A stretch of DNA of 64,000 bases from an uncultured Prochlorococcus sp. (GTDB lineage: Bacteria; Cyanobacteriota; Cyanobacteriia; PCC-6307; Cyanobiaceae): positions 1 through 64,000 of the forward strand of contig NZ_CACOFR010000001.1 in the NCBI RefSeq assembly GCF_902626525.1, in the 5' to 3' direction. The notes beneath the pieces are model-generated. The model did no database searches, was not told the DNA's origin, and saw only the letters and a program-made list of their open reading frames with translations. The translations under genes were made by a program, and so were the position numbers. Shown here piece by piece: positions 45,379 through 54,957 of this stretch (within the stretch, counting starts at the first letter, position 1; every line of letters starts with the position of its first letter).

Positions 45379-46719
45379 TTAAGATAATTTCAGATTTTTA
45401 ATCTCAAGGTTATTTTCTTGAGAAATATTAGTCAATCCTGCAAACAATGCGGCAAAAACGATACTTATTTTCCCATCATAAAATGTTAAGTCACTGAGAT
45501 GAGATAGAAACATTATGCTTAAAGAAACTAGCCAAGCTTTATCTACATAATTATGATTTAACTCAATTTTAAGTTTATTAATAATATTAAAGGCTTTCTT
45601 GTAAAGACTTAAAAATGTTGTTGAAAGGATTAAAGATAAAGGTATGCCGAAGTTATAAGCTAACTCTAAAAAAATATTGTGAGAATGGTTAGCTTTTATA
45701 CTTAAATAAGGTACTATTACATGACCTTTATTAGTAAAAACATTTGCAAAAGTTCCAGCTCCCCATCCAAAAATTGGCTTTTGAAAAATGAATGATAAAG
45801 TACTCTTCCAGATAAGTAATCTTGGATAATTTGCTCCCACACCTACATCATAATTTAGGATCTTTTTAGTAGCCTCTATTTGGATAATATTCTCAAAATT
45901 GACTTCATTTAAAAATGAAAACAAAGGTAGTAAAAAATAAACAATAAATATTCCTAACAAAAATAATAAACAAAATTTAATAGATTTTTTTATTCCAAAA
46001 ATAAATAGAAAAGATATTATAACTCCCAATAATGCGTTTCTTGAGGAGCTTAAAAGTGAGAAATAAACTAAAAATATATTTATGAAAATTAAAGTTAATC
46101 TATTTGAGAATAGTTCGTCCTTATTTCTAAGAAAAGATAATGAAAATGGTAGACATAATGTTAACCAAATACCAAGATAATTACTGTTGTTGAATAAACC
46201 AGTATGACCTGCTTCTTTTAAGGATCTATTGAACCAAACGATGGTCCCAAATAAAGTTTCAAAAGGTCCATTTATATCAAAAAACTTTTGAATAATACAA
46301 CTTATAATTACAGGAAAAGTTCCAGAGATAAGAAAAATACTAAATAATTCTCTTTGTTTAATATTGATTAAATATATTTGAAATCCAAGATAAAAAATTA
46401 AAATAGGAATCCAATTAAATAAATTTAGCCAAATTATAGTTTTGTTTATTTCTAAAATAGGATCATAATTAATTCTCAAGAAGGCATACAAACTATTAAA
46501 AAAAATTAAAAAAATTGAGATAAATATAGGATAGTTCCACTTGTTTTGTAATATTGCTTCTTTTTTAAGGGTAAATGCAATTATTAATGATATTAAAAGA
46601 AAGATGCCCCCTATTGGTAATGCTGAAGGAAGAAAAAATACTCCAAGAAGAAAAAGTTTATGACCTAAATCTAAATAGTTTTTAAATGAAAGAAAAGATG
46701 TTATTTTATTTATACTCAT
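45379..46719 (-). CDS. Wzy-like O-antigen polymerase/ligase (Wzy_C family)
   Basis: A 446-residue polytopic protein with about ten to twelve membrane helices and a large periplasmic loop between roughly residues 270 and 350. The loop ends in ANHSHNIFLELAYNFG, the His-containing motif of the Wzy_C/O-antigen ligase family, and WGAGTFANVF precedes it. It would polymerise lipid-linked repeat units or ligate the polymer in the periplasm. It is the first gene of the minus-strand group and lies immediately beside the tRNA gene that bounds the island. Confidence 0.75.
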   Translation of the reverse strand: MSINKITSFLSFKNYLDLGHKLFLLGVFFLPSALPIGGIFLLISLIIAFTLKKEAILQNKWNYPIFISIFLIFFNSLYAFLRINYDPILEINKTIIWLNLFNWIPILIFYLGFQIYLINIKQRELFSIFLISGTFPVIISCIIQKFFDINGPFETLFGTIVWFNRSLKEAGHTGLFNNSNYLGIWLTLCLPFSLSFLRNKDELFSNRLTLIFINIFLVYFSLLSSSRNALLGVIISFLFIFGIKKSIKFCLLFLLGIFIVYFLLPLFSFLNEVNFENIIQIEATKKILNYDVGVGANYPRLLIWKSTLSFIFQKPIFGWGAGTFANVFTNKGHVIVPYLSIKANHSHNIFLELAYNFGIPLSLILSTTFLSLYKKAFNIINKLKIELNHNYVDKAWLVSLSIMFLSHLSDLTFYDGKISIVFAALFAGLTNISQENNLEIKNLKLS

Positions 46720-46835
46720 AAGAAGTTATGGCTAAATACTTTATGAATAAAACACTATAGATATAATTTATTTATTGTAAAATGATTATTTATTTTTTTT
46801 CTTATCATGAGGAAAAGATAAAAGTTGTCAATATG

Positions 46836-46909
<74 letters not shown>

Positions 46910-46917
46910 ATTCTTTT

Positions 46918-46946
46918 ATTATATCTGAAGCTTAAATACTAAACAA
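46918..46946 (-). promoter_or_regulatory. probable sigma-70-type promoter of tRNA-Arg
   Basis: On the minus strand a perfect TATAAT (-10) at 46918-46923 is preceded, after 17 bases, by TTGTTT (-35) at 46941-46946. Initiation would fall about 2 bases before the tRNA 5' end. Spacing and -10 are ideal; the -35 matches only the TTG core. Confidence 0.6.
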
Positions 46947-47016
46947 TCAGTATTGATAAATAAACATTTTGATAAATTTTTAAACTAACTATAAAAAATC
47001 TTAATATATTCGTAAT

Positions 47017-47730
47017 ATGAAATATATTACTAAAAAAAAGATTTTGGCAAAGAGACTTACGGAAATTCAAAAAAAGGTAATAATTAATGATTTTGTTAAT
47101 GGGTTAACTATTGATCAATTATCAAAGAAATTTTCTTGTACAAAACTCACTATCGTAAGAAACTTAAAGAAAAATCTTACTGAAAGAAAATACAATTCTA
47201 TACTCAAAAAAAATAAAAATTCTCTAATAAATATATCTGAAAGAATAATTACTTCTAATCAATTAGCTTCAAATAACGTGGAAAACAATATTTTAGTGAA
47301 TGAGGATACAAATTTTTTAGAAAATAGATCCATAGAAATTGATAGTGATCAAACTTATTCAGAAACGAATTTTATGGAAATCGCTCCTCTAGATTATGAT
47401 ATTGATATTGAAAAACAAAAAGATTTATCATCCATACCAATATCGGAAATAGATTTACCAAAAATTGTATATATGTTAGTAGATAACAAGATAGAATTAG
47501 AAGTTAAATTACTTAGGGATTATCCTAACTGGCAATTCCTTTCCCAAGACGAATTAAAAAGAAAAACTATAGAAATTTATTTTGATTTAAAAATTGCAAA
47601 AAAGATTTGTAATAAGGAACAAAAAGTTATAAAAGTGCCTAATACTGAGGTGTTTAGGATTGTCTCTCCAATTTTAATTTCTAGAGGTATTTCAAGAATT
47701 GTTAGTCCAGATAAATTAATAGCACTTTAA
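47017..47730 (+). CDS. conserved hypothetical protein with helix-turn-helix
   Basis: A 237-residue protein with an N-terminal resolvase-like HTH: IINDFVNGLTIDQLSKKFSCTKLTIVRNLKK (about residues 22-52), preceded by basic residues. A polar linker rich in Asn and Glu (residues 65-135) leads to a conserved-looking C-terminal domain starting SSIPISEIDLPKIVYMLVDNKIEL. The architecture suggests a DNA-binding regulator, but no regulatory family was recognised. It is the first gene on the core side of the tRNA and is divergent from it. Confidence 0.55.
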   Translation: MKYITKKKILAKRLTEIQKKVIINDFVNGLTIDQLSKKFSCTKLTIVRNLKKNLTERKYNSILKKNKNSLINISERIITSNQLASNNVENNILVNEDTNFLENRSIEIDSDQTYSETNFMEIAPLDYDIDIEKQKDLSSIPISEIDLPKIVYMLVDNKIELEVKLLRDYPNWQFLSQDELKRKTIEIYFDLKIAKKICNKEQKVIKVPNTEVFRIVSPILISRGISRIVSPDKLIAL

Positions 47731-47740
47731 AAAATTGGTT

Positions 47741-47962
47741 TTAATTTTTTTTTCCATAAATTAAAGAGACAATAGTTCCCGTAACTGATCCTGAAATAAA
47801 ACTCGTTCCGATAATAAAACTTATTGGTAAACTTATTGTTTCATTTATAAATAAGTTAACTTTGCTTTTATTTGAGCTGTTTTGAATGCCGATTATTAAA
47901 ATTAAAAATAAGCTAGTATTGAATATTGCGCTTAGAATTATTTTCTTAAGAAATAATTGCAT
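47741..47962 (-). CDS. small two-helix membrane protein (LapA-like)
   Basis: A 73-residue protein with two hydrophobic segments (about 8-27 and 45-67), separated by a polar loop with NSSNKSKVNLF, and a basic end. The layout, including an Asn-Ser loop and an ETISLPISFIIG segment before the second helix, resembles the LapA/DUF1049 family. It converges with the HTH gene (10 bases) and is 28 bases downstream of rsmI, so may be cotranscribed with it. Function unknown. Confidence 0.5.
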   Translation of the reverse strand: MQLFLKKIILSAIFNTSLFLILIIGIQNSSNKSKVNLFINETISLPISFIIGTSFISGSVTGTIVSLIYGKKN

Positions 47963-47990
47963 TTACTTATTTGATAGTAATAATAAAATT

Positions 47991-48854
47991 TTAATATAAA
48001 TTATATATTAGGCTTTTTTTAATGTTTTTTTTCTTAGCCAAGTAACTTGATGCTGAAGAAAGAGTTAACCCTGCATCTATTAATTCAGTTAAATCCTTTT
48101 TTAAAATAAATTCATTGATTTCTGAGGTTTTAATATTTTTTCTACCATTAATGACTATTGTAATTTCTCCAACAACATTTCTGTCTTCAAAATGCCTTAG
48201 AACCATATCTATATTCATTCCAATTTGCTCTTCATATTTTTTTGTTAATTCACGGAATACTTGAATTTCTCTGTCTCCTCCACAAAATATTTTTAATTCA
48301 ATCAATAGTTTTTTGAATCTATGAGGAGACTCATAAAGAATTGTAGTATTATCAAAATTACTAATTTCTTGAAGTATTTGATCTCTTTCTTTTTTCTTTC
48401 TTGGCAAGAACCCCAAGAATATAAATGAAGATGAAGGGAAGCCACTAGAAACAAGTGCTGTTAATGCAGCGCAAGGTCCAGGGATGCAAATAACATCATA
48501 ATTATTCTCTCGTACTTTTTTAATAAGATTCTCTCCAGGATCGCAAATGCTAGGCATTCCAGCATCACTTACTAATGCGACTGATTTTTCTTTCTTTAAT
48601 GAATCTACAATAAAGTGGATTTTGTTAATAGAGTTATGTTGGTGAAAACTTATAAGTTTATTGGAAATTCCAAATTTGGACATTAATTTTTTTGTTTGCC
48701 TTGTATCTTCACAGGCTATAAAAGTAACTCTCTTCAGAATATTAAGAGCTCTTAAAGAAATATCATCTAAATTTCCTATTGGTGTACCCACAATATATAA
48801 AACACTATTTTCAGGTTCTTGAGTTCTATGGGATAATGGGGAATTAATGTTCAT
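47991..48854 (-). CDS. rsmI: 16S rRNA (cytidine1402-2'-O)-methyltransferase RsmI
   Basis: SAM-dependent ribosomal RNA methyltransferase of the tetrapyrrole-methylase fold (287 residues). YIVGTPIGNLDDIS, ACEDTRQTKKL, FHQHN, LVSDAGMPSICDPGE and the LYESPHR motif are all present and characteristic. It modifies C1402 in the ribosomal P-site region. Its ATG is separated from the divergent cysQ start by only 3 bases. The gene is followed by the LapA-like small protein gene. Confidence 0.93.
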   Translation of the reverse strand: MNINSPLSHRTQEPENSVLYIVGTPIGNLDDISLRALNILKRVTFIACEDTRQTKKLMSKFGISNKLISFHQHNSINKIHFIVDSLKKEKSVALVSDAGMPSICDPGENLIKKVRENNYDVICIPGPCAALTALVSSGFPSSSFIFLGFLPRKKKERDQILQEISNFDNTTILYESPHRFKKLLIELKIFCGGDREIQVFRELTKKYEEQIGMNIDMVLRHFEDRNVVGEITIVINGRKNIKTSEINEFILKKDLTELIDAGLTLSSASSYLAKKKNIKKSLIYNLY

Positions 48855-48857
48855 TTC

Positions 48858-49766
48858 GTGGTTAAAATACCATTTAATTTAGATATTCATAATCTTATCG
48901 ATGATTTGAGGAATTTCAGCTGGGAAGCTTCAGAAATTCTTCTTTATTACTCAAAGTTGTTAAGAAAGGAAGAAAACAAAAAAATAATTATAAAAACAAA
49001 GGGGGGAGAAGATCCAGTTACATCTGCAGATCTAAAAGTAAATGAATTAATTATTAAAAGCTTAAATGAAAAGTATAAAGAAAAAAATTGGAGCATTTTA
49101 AGCGAGGAGAATGTAAAGTTAAATAATGATATTTATAAAAATAATTTTGATTGGGAATGGATTCTTGATCCTTTAGATGGGACTAAAGATTTTATAGAAG
49201 GCACAAACGATTATGCTCTCCATTTAGCCTTGAACTATAAAAATAAGCCTCATCTTGGAATTGTATTAATTCCTGAAAAAAATGAATTATGGATCTCTGA
49301 TGGAAAGAATTTGAGATGTGAGAGAAGAGATGGATCTCTTAATCAATTGTTAAAACCAAAAAACAAAAGTATCAACGAAATGACTTTTGTTTGTAGCAAA
49401 AACCACAGGAATAAAGCTCTTGAACGATTAATTGAGAAATTAAATTTTAAAAAAGTAAATTTTATGGGAAGTATAGGTTGTAAGATTGCTTCCATTATTA
49501 GAGGTGATAGTGATATTTATATTTGTTTAAGTTTGCCAGGTAAAAGTTCTCCAAAAGATTGGGACTTCGCTGCACCTGAGGCGATTTTAAGTGCTTATGG
49601 AGGAGCTATAACTAATTTAAATAATGAAAATTTAATATATAGCCAAAAAAACTTTGTTCAAGAGGGTATCATAATCGCAACAAATGATAAAAAGACACAC
49701 GGCGAAAAATGTAAAGAAATTAAAAAAATTATAAGAAAATATAATTTATTCCCTATTGATTCTTAA
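48858..49766 (+). CDS. cysQ: 3'(2'),5'-bisphosphate nucleotidase CysQ-like (inositol monophosphatase family)
   Basis: Metal-dependent phosphatase of 302 residues, expected to remove the 3'-phosphate from PAP, a by-product of sulfate assimilation. The metal site is visible as SEEN (82-85), DPLDGTKDF (104-112) and the C-terminal [30 protein letters not shown] (49-59) is the N-terminal signature. The start is GTG at 48858, 3 bases from the divergent rsmI start, and no later Met would leave an intact domain. It overlaps the pnp stop by 4 bases in convergent orientation. Confidence 0.85.
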   Translation: MVKIPFNLDIHNLIDDLRNFSWEASEILLYYSKLLRKEENKKIIIKTKGGEDPVTSADLKVNELIIKSLNEKYKEKNWSILSEENVKLNNDIYKNNFDWEWILDPLDGTKDFIEGTNDYALHLALNYKNKPHLGIVLIPEKNELWISDGKNLRCERRDGSLNQLLKPKNKSINEMTFVCSKNHRNKALERLIEKLNFKKVNFMGSIGCKIASIIRGDSDIYICLSLPGKSSPKDWDFAAPEAILSAYGGAITNLNNENLIYSQKNFVQEGIIIATNDKKTHGEKCKEIKKIIRKYNLFPIDS

Positions 49767-51928
49767 TTGAGAGGAGCTACAGGAGTTGGAGTTGGTTCAG
49801 GATATGACATGCCTCCATTCTGAGCTACGCCTCTTAAAGTGAGATTTATCCTCCCTCTGCTATCGATTTCTCGAACTCTTACAGTAACCTCATCACCTTG
49901 CCTTACTACATCCTCAACTCTCTCAACCCTTGCTTCGGATAATTGGGAGATATGCACCATCCCTTCTTTCCCTGGAAGAATTTCAACAAAAGCACCTATA
50001 GGAATAATTCTGGTTACCACACCCGAAAAAATTTCTCCTTCATGAACTTTTCTCGTTAAGCCTTCTATGATTTTTTGAGCTTCTTCTGCGGCAGCTCCAT
50101 CATGAGAAGCTATTGTCACGATGCCTCCATCCTCTATATCTATTTTCGTATTAGTTCTTTCTGTAATCCCTTTAATAGTTCTACCTCCAGGACCAATAAC
50201 AGTTCCAATAAGTTCTGGATCAATCCTAAAACTTAAAAGTCTTGGAGCATGAGGAGATAATGACTCTTGAGGTTTATCTATCGCTTCCTGCATTTTTTCT
50301 AAGATATGCAATCTCGCAGGACGCGCTTTTTTAATGGCATCAGAAATAATTGATACTGATAATCCTGTGATTTTCATATCCATTTGTAATGCTGTTATAC
50401 CTTTTTCAGTACCAGCAACTTTGAAGTCCATGTCGCCAAGGAAATCTTCAATACCTTGAATATCTGTGAGAATTCTCACTTCTGCCCCTTCTTTGATTAA
50501 TCCCATTGCGGTTCCACTTACAAGTGCTTTAAGGGGAACTCCAGCATCTAATAATGACAATGTGCTGCCACACACTGATCCCATTGAAGTGGAACCATTC
50601 GAACTTAAAACTTCACTCACTACTCGTAAAACATATGGAAAAGTTTCCTTGCCAGGAAGTACAGGAATTATGGCTCTTTCGGCTAATGCACCATGTCCTA
50701 TTTCTCTTCTGCCAGGAGTTCTCATTGGTCTAGTCTCTCCAACTGAATAAGGTGGAAAATTATAGTGATGCAAGTAAGTTTTTTCAGTGCTTGGATTTAG
50801 ATCATCCATCTCTTGAGCATCACTGGGTGTTCCAAGTGTCGTAGTAGATAAAACTTGTGTGAGTCCTCTTTGAAATAATGCTGATCCATGAACTCTTTTA
50901 GGAAGAATTCCTGCAGAAGCTGATATTTTTCTGACCTCATCCAAATCTCTTCCATCAACCCTTTTGCCATCTTTAATAATTTGAGACCTCATAAGTTTTT
51001 TTGTTAGTTTTTTGAAGTCAGAATGAATCAACTTATCATTGTTTGTTGTTAAAACTTTTAATTGATTATCGTCTTTTAAAGCTTCAATTTTGGTTTGAAC
51101 TTCAAGTTTTATTTTTTCAAGCTCAAGATCTCTATCTTCTTTAGACTGATCAAATTTCTTCAAAACCAAGTCAATCGGCTTAGTGCAGTTTTTTTCTAAA
51201 TATGATGATAAAGTTATATCTTCATCAGGCTCAGACGGCTTAATTTGTTTTAGGCCTAATTCTTTTAGTAAATCTTCTTGAGACTTTATAAGTTCTGTTA
51301 CTGCCTCGTAACCAAAATCTATAGCCTCAATTGTATCTTGCTCTGATAATTGATTAGCACCTGCTTCAATCATGACTATCCCGTCAGGTGACCCTGCAAC
51401 AACAATGTCTAAATCTCCTTTCTCAATCTCTCTATAGCTTGGATTTAAGATGAAATCATCACCTATTAGTCCTACTCTAACCGCGGCCATTGGTCCATAA
51501 AATGGTATTTCTCCAAGTAAAGTTGCTATTGAGGCTCCAGTAACAGCTAATACATCTGCTGGTACTCTCTCATCTAGAGACAGGCAAGAAGCAACAATTT
51601 GAATCTCATCTCTCATCCATGAAGGGAAAAGTGGCCTCATTGGCCTATCAATTAATCTTGAAATTAAAGTCGCTCTTTCTGGAGGGCGACCTTCCCTCCT
51701 CATAAAACCACCTGGAATTCTTCCCGCAGCATAGAGTTTTTCTTCATAGTCACAGATAAGAGGTAGAAAGTCAGAAGCTTCTTTTTTTTCCGTTTTTGTT
51801 GCTGTAACTAATAGAGAAGTGTCACCACACTCAATCATTACTGATCCGTTTGCTTGAGGAGCATATAGTCCTGTAGTTAGTCGTATCTCTCGTCCGTCAA
51901 ACGTGATCGACTTATTTTGTCCTTCCAC
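49763..51928 (-). CDS. pnp: polyribonucleotide nucleotidyltransferase (PNPase)
   Basis: Phosphorolytic 3'-5' exoribonuclease of 721 residues. Two RNase PH domains ([19 protein letters not shown] at the N-terminus; [16 protein letters not shown] in the middle) flank an alpha-helical linker. A KH domain ([16 protein letters not shown]) and an S1 domain ([20 protein letters not shown] onward) follow. The start is GTG at 51928. It lies 172 bases downstream of rpsN, with a stem-loop in the gap. It is the last gene of the long core minus-strand series. Confidence 0.96.
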   Translation of the reverse strand: MEGQNKSITFDGREIRLTTGLYAPQANGSVMIECGDTSLLVTATKTEKKEASDFLPLICDYEEKLYAAGRIPGGFMRREGRPPERATLISRLIDRPMRPLFPSWMRDEIQIVASCLSLDERVPADVLAVTGASIATLLGEIPFYGPMAAVRVGLIGDDFILNPSYREIEKGDLDIVVAGSPDGIVMIEAGANQLSEQDTIEAIDFGYEAVTELIKSQEDLLKELGLKQIKPSEPDEDITLSSYLEKNCTKPIDLVLKKFDQSKEDRDLELEKIKLEVQTKIEALKDDNQLKVLTTNNDKLIHSDFKKLTKKLMRSQIIKDGKRVDGRDLDEVRKISASAGILPKRVHGSALFQRGLTQVLSTTTLGTPSDAQEMDDLNPSTEKTYLHHYNFPPYSVGETRPMRTPGRREIGHGALAERAIIPVLPGKETFPYVLRVVSEVLSSNGSTSMGSVCGSTLSLLDAGVPLKALVSGTAMGLIKEGAEVRILTDIQGIEDFLGDMDFKVAGTEKGITALQMDMKITGLSVSIISDAIKKARPARLHILEKMQEAIDKPQESLSPHAPRLLSFRIDPELIGTVIGPGGRTIKGITERTNTKIDIEDGGIVTIASHDGAAAEEAQKIIEGLTRKVHEGEIFSGVVTRIIPIGAFVEILPGKEGMVHISQLSEARVERVEDVVRQGDEVTVRVREIDSRGRINLTLRGVAQNGGMSYPEPTPTPVAPLN

Positions 51929-52049
51929 TTTTTAAAATATAAATTTAGACATAATTTATTCTTACATTTTATAGGGACATATTGAGTAAATTATTTAGAT
52001 AAGCTATATAAATTTTTAAAAATCTACTAAAAAGTATCTTAATTTCCTT

Positions 52050-52075
52050 AATTACCATAATTTCGTTGGTAATTA
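52050..52075 (-). promoter_or_regulatory. stem-loop in the rpsN-pnp intergenic region
   Basis: A 26-base inverted repeat with a perfect 9-bp stem (TAATTACCA/TGGTAATTA) and an 8-9-base loop, placed 26 bases after the rpsN stop and about 120 before the pnp start. No T-run follows on the minus strand, so it is not a standard terminator. It may be an RNA-processing or pnp leader element. In other bacteria the pnp leader hairpin is used for autoregulation; that parallel is inference. Confidence 0.45.
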
Positions 52076-52100
52076 TAATACTTAAAATAAGAGATTTCTT

Positions 52101-52403
52101 CTACCAACTTGATTTAACTACCCCTGGGAGTTCACCATTATGAGCTCTTTGCCTTAACTGATTCCTGCAAAGACCAAAGTCTCTGTAAACTCCTCTTGGT
52201 TTACCTGTTGCCCAGCATCTATTTCTAACTCTGTTAGGAGCAGAGTTTCTTGGAAGAGCTTGAATTTGTCTATGTATTTCTAACCTTTTCATTGGATCTT
52301 TTGCAGCTTTGAATTCATCTAATAAAGATTTCCTTTTTGCAGCATATTTTTTAACAAGCTTTTTGCGTTTAACTTCTCTCGCAATCATGGACTTTTTCGC
52401 CAT
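52101..52403 (-). CDS. rpsN: 30S ribosomal protein S14
   Basis: A 100-residue S14 of the long, zinc-free type: no CxxC motif is present. It begins [16 protein letters not shown] and contains [22 protein letters not shown] and [21 protein letters not shown], which are diagnostic. It binds 16S rRNA in the small-subunit head. It is transcribed away from rseP with a 60-base gap. Confidence 0.97.
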   Translation of the reverse strand: MAKKSMIAREVKRKKLVKKYAAKRKSLLDEFKAAKDPMKRLEIHRQIQALPRNSAPNRVRNRCWATGKPRGVYRDFGLCRNQLRQRAHNGELPGVVKSSW

Positions 52404-52463
52404 TTAACAAAATTTAAAACCAATCTATATATTAACAGGCCGGCTAACAATTTAAAAATTTAT

Positions 52464-53543
52464 TTATTGGTTTAATAATCTCTGTACGATTAACAATTGA
52501 CTGGTGTCTCTAATTATTAATAGCACACTTAATCCAACTAAAAGAAAAAAACTGGATTGGGTCACAACCATTTGTACTTTAACTGGTACAGGTTTTCCCC
52601 TAAACCCTTCAATTAAAGTGAAAACGAGTTGACCTCCGTCTAGGAGTGGTAAAGGTAATGAATTGAGAACTGCTAAATTAATAGATATTAAAGCTGCAAA
52701 CAATAATATACCCGTCCCTCCTTGTTGTGAAAGTTGAGCGCCAATTTCAACTATTTTTACTGGCCCACTTAATTGTTGTGCTGTTGAGGAGAAATTTGTT
52801 ATTAATCCTTTATAACCTTGAATAGTTTTTGACAAAAGTGAGGAAAACTCATTATTTGTGTACTTAAAAAGTTCATAAAAGTTCTTTGTTTTTTTTGTCT
52901 CTTTCCTGATATTAGGCTGTAATTGAGCTCCTATTGTCCCTTTCCCATCAACATTTTTTGGGACTAAAGTTAAATCTTTAATAATCCCATCTCTCTCTAT
53001 TGTTATTGAAATTGGATTCTCGGATGAATCTTGAATCTTTTTAACTAAAGCGGAAACTGCCTGATCACCAACTCCTAAAGTGCTGGTCTCAATTTTTAAG
53101 ATTTTATCTCCAGATTCTAATCCTGCAAGAGAAGCAGCCTTTTCAGGCTGAGTAGCTAAAACTAAAATACCCGGTTCAGGATCAAATGGAATCCCTATAG
53201 TAGTTACATTAATAATTAAGATTGTATAAGCAAGAATTAAGTTGGCGAATACACCAGCAGATATCACAATAACTCTCTGAATTATTGGCCTATTTTTTAA
53301 AAGATTTGGATCTTTAGGATCAATATTATTAAGTTCTTCATCAGGGAAGGAAACAAAGCCTCCTAATGGAAATGCTCTAAATGAATAAGTGATATCTTTA
53401 TATTTTTTCTGAATTATAGAGGGGCCAAAACCAATTGAAAATCCATCAACATAAATGCCCTGTAGAATTGCTGCAAGAAAATGTCCCATCTCATGAAAAA
53501 AAATGAGAAATCCAAGAACAGTTATTGAAGTTAAAACATTCAT
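52464..53543 (-). CDS. rseP: site-2 protease family zinc metalloprotease RseP
   Basis: Intramembrane zinc metalloprotease of 359 residues. HEMGH (17-21) in the first helix holds the two His ligands and the catalytic Glu, and NSLPLPLLDGGQL near the C-terminus supplies the Asp ligand. A PDZ domain occupies roughly residues 115-205 (GILVLATQPEKAASLAGLESGDKI). Cyanobacterial members cleave membrane-bound regulators; the substrate is not shown here. Eleven bases separate it from serS, suggesting cotranscription. Confidence 0.9.
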   Translation of the reverse strand: MNVLTSITVLGFLIFFHEMGHFLAAILQGIYVDGFSIGFGPSIIQKKYKDITYSFRAFPLGGFVSFPDEELNNIDPKDPNLLKNRPIIQRVIVISAGVFANLILAYTILIINVTTIGIPFDPEPGILVLATQPEKAASLAGLESGDKILKIETSTLGVGDQAVSALVKKIQDSSENPISITIERDGIIKDLTLVPKNVDGKGTIGAQLQPNIRKETKKTKNFYELFKYTNNEFSSLLSKTIQGYKGLITNFSSTAQQLSGPVKIVEIGAQLSQQGGTGILLFAALISINLAVLNSLPLPLLDGGQLVFTLIEGFRGKPVPVKVQMVVTQSSFFLLVGLSVLLIIRDTSQLLIVQRLLNQ

Positions 53544-53553
53544 CTTTATTATA

Positions 53554-54831
53554 TTAAGCAGTTTTTATGGAATTTGATCCGAAATATGGAACTAGAGCAT
53601 CTGGAATTATAACGCTCCCATCTTTTTGCTGGCCATTCTCAAGAATTGCAGCCATTGTCCTTCCGATAGCAAGACCACTACCATTTAAGGTATGCAAATA
53701 TCTATTTTTATTATCAATTTTTGTTCTTATTGATGATCTGCGCGCTTGAAAGTCTAAACAATTGCTGCAACTTGAAATTTCTCTATAACATTTACTACTG
53801 GGCAGCCAGACTTCAAGATCAAAAGTCCTACTAGAAGAGAAACCTAAGTCCCCAGTGCATATATCTACTAATCTATAGGGAAGATTGAGCTTTTTTAAAA
53901 TGCTTTCTGCATCAGAAGTAATCTTTTTATGAGCCTCTAAAGATTTACTTGGATCACAAAACCAATAAAGTTCAACCTTGTTAAATTGATGAAGTCTTAT
54001 TAAACCTTTAGTATCTCTTCCATAACTTCCAGCTTCTCTTCTAAAGCATGGGCTATATGCAACATACTTAATTGGTAATTGCTTTGGATCAATAATCTCA
54101 TTTCTGTGAAAAGAAGTTAGTGGAACTTCAGCTGTAGGAGAAAGCCATAAATCGTCATTAGAACACTTAAAACTTTCATTTGCAAATTTAGGTAACTGTC
54201 CAGATCCCTTTAGACTTTCTGAATTTACTAAGGCTGGAAGCATTAATTCGACATAACCATTTTTAGTATGCATATCGAGCATGAAATTTATTAATGCCCT
54301 TTCTAATCTGGCGCCATTACCAATAAGCGTAATAAAACGACTTCTTGATATTCTTGTTGATTTTGTAGATTCAAAAAGATTAAGCTTTTCACCTATTTCC
54401 CAGTGAGATTTAAGATCATTTGCTATCAAGGGGTCCCCCCAAGTTTTTAATTGTATATTGTTACTTTCGTTTTTTCCGATAGGTGCTTCATTGCTAGGGA
54501 AATTTGGCAAATTTGAAATCTCATTATTAATTTGCTTATCTAATATTCTTTGCTTCTCTTCAAATTCAGAAATTTTGCTTCTATATTCGTTTCCCTTTTT
54601 CTTTAAATTATTTATTTCTAGAGAATTATTGTTTTTATATTTACTAATTTCTTGACCAATTAATTTACTTAACTTCTTGCTCTCAGATTGGAGGCCAGAT
54701 ATTTCTATATCTAATTCTTTTTTCTTAATTGTTAATTCATGTATGTTTGCTATATTAAAAAGTTTTCCTCTTGAAGATAAAATCTCTTCAACAGATTTTG
54801 GATTTTCTCTTATTAATTTTTGATCTAACAC
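53554..54831 (-). CDS. serS: seryl-tRNA synthetase
   Basis: Class II aminoacyl-tRNA synthetase of 425 residues. It starts GTG with [10 protein letters not shown], then an antiparallel coiled coil (residues about 30-105) that binds the tRNA-Ser long arm. Motif 2 is [22 protein letters not shown] and motif 3 is [17 protein letters not shown]. The active-site pieces [11 protein letters not shown] and ELYWFCDP are intact. The gene lies between rseP and the Ycf46-type gene in the core minus-strand series. Confidence 0.96.
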   Translation of the reverse strand: MLDQKLIRENPKSVEEILSSRGKLFNIANIHELTIKKKELDIEISGLQSESKKLSKLIGQEISKYKNNNSLEINNLKKKGNEYRSKISEFEEKQRILDKQINNEISNLPNFPSNEAPIGKNESNNIQLKTWGDPLIANDLKSHWEIGEKLNLFESTKSTRISRSRFITLIGNGARLERALINFMLDMHTKNGYVELMLPALVNSESLKGSGQLPKFANESFKCSNDDLWLSPTAEVPLTSFHRNEIIDPKQLPIKYVAYSPCFRREAGSYGRDTKGLIRLHQFNKVELYWFCDPSKSLEAHKKITSDAESILKKLNLPYRLVDICTGDLGFSSSRTFDLEVWLPSSKCYREISSCSNCLDFQARRSSIRTKIDNKNRYLHTLNGSGLAIGRTMAAILENGQQKDGSVIIPDALVPYFGSNSIKTA

Positions 54832-54957
54832 TCTTTTCTTTTTTTATACCTTAATCAAGATAGTTAATCTAAATTCATTATTAGTGATTTTTGATGAAAA
54901 ATTAACTAAATTAATGATTCCTAACTTTTGCAATATTTTTTATAAATCAAAATTTAG

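Noticed and set aside
46780-46830. Possible terminator downstream of the tRNA
   Set aside because: The inverted repeat is short and wobbly and the following run is A, not T, on the transcribed strand.
47741-47962. Small minus-strand frame beside the HTH gene considered as chance
   Set aside because: Rejection withdrawn after seeing two helices and a LapA-like pattern; it is kept as a feature at moderate confidence.
50466-50750. 94-codon plus-strand frame
   Set aside because: Inside pnp, which has complete domains on the minus strand; no recognisable protein features.
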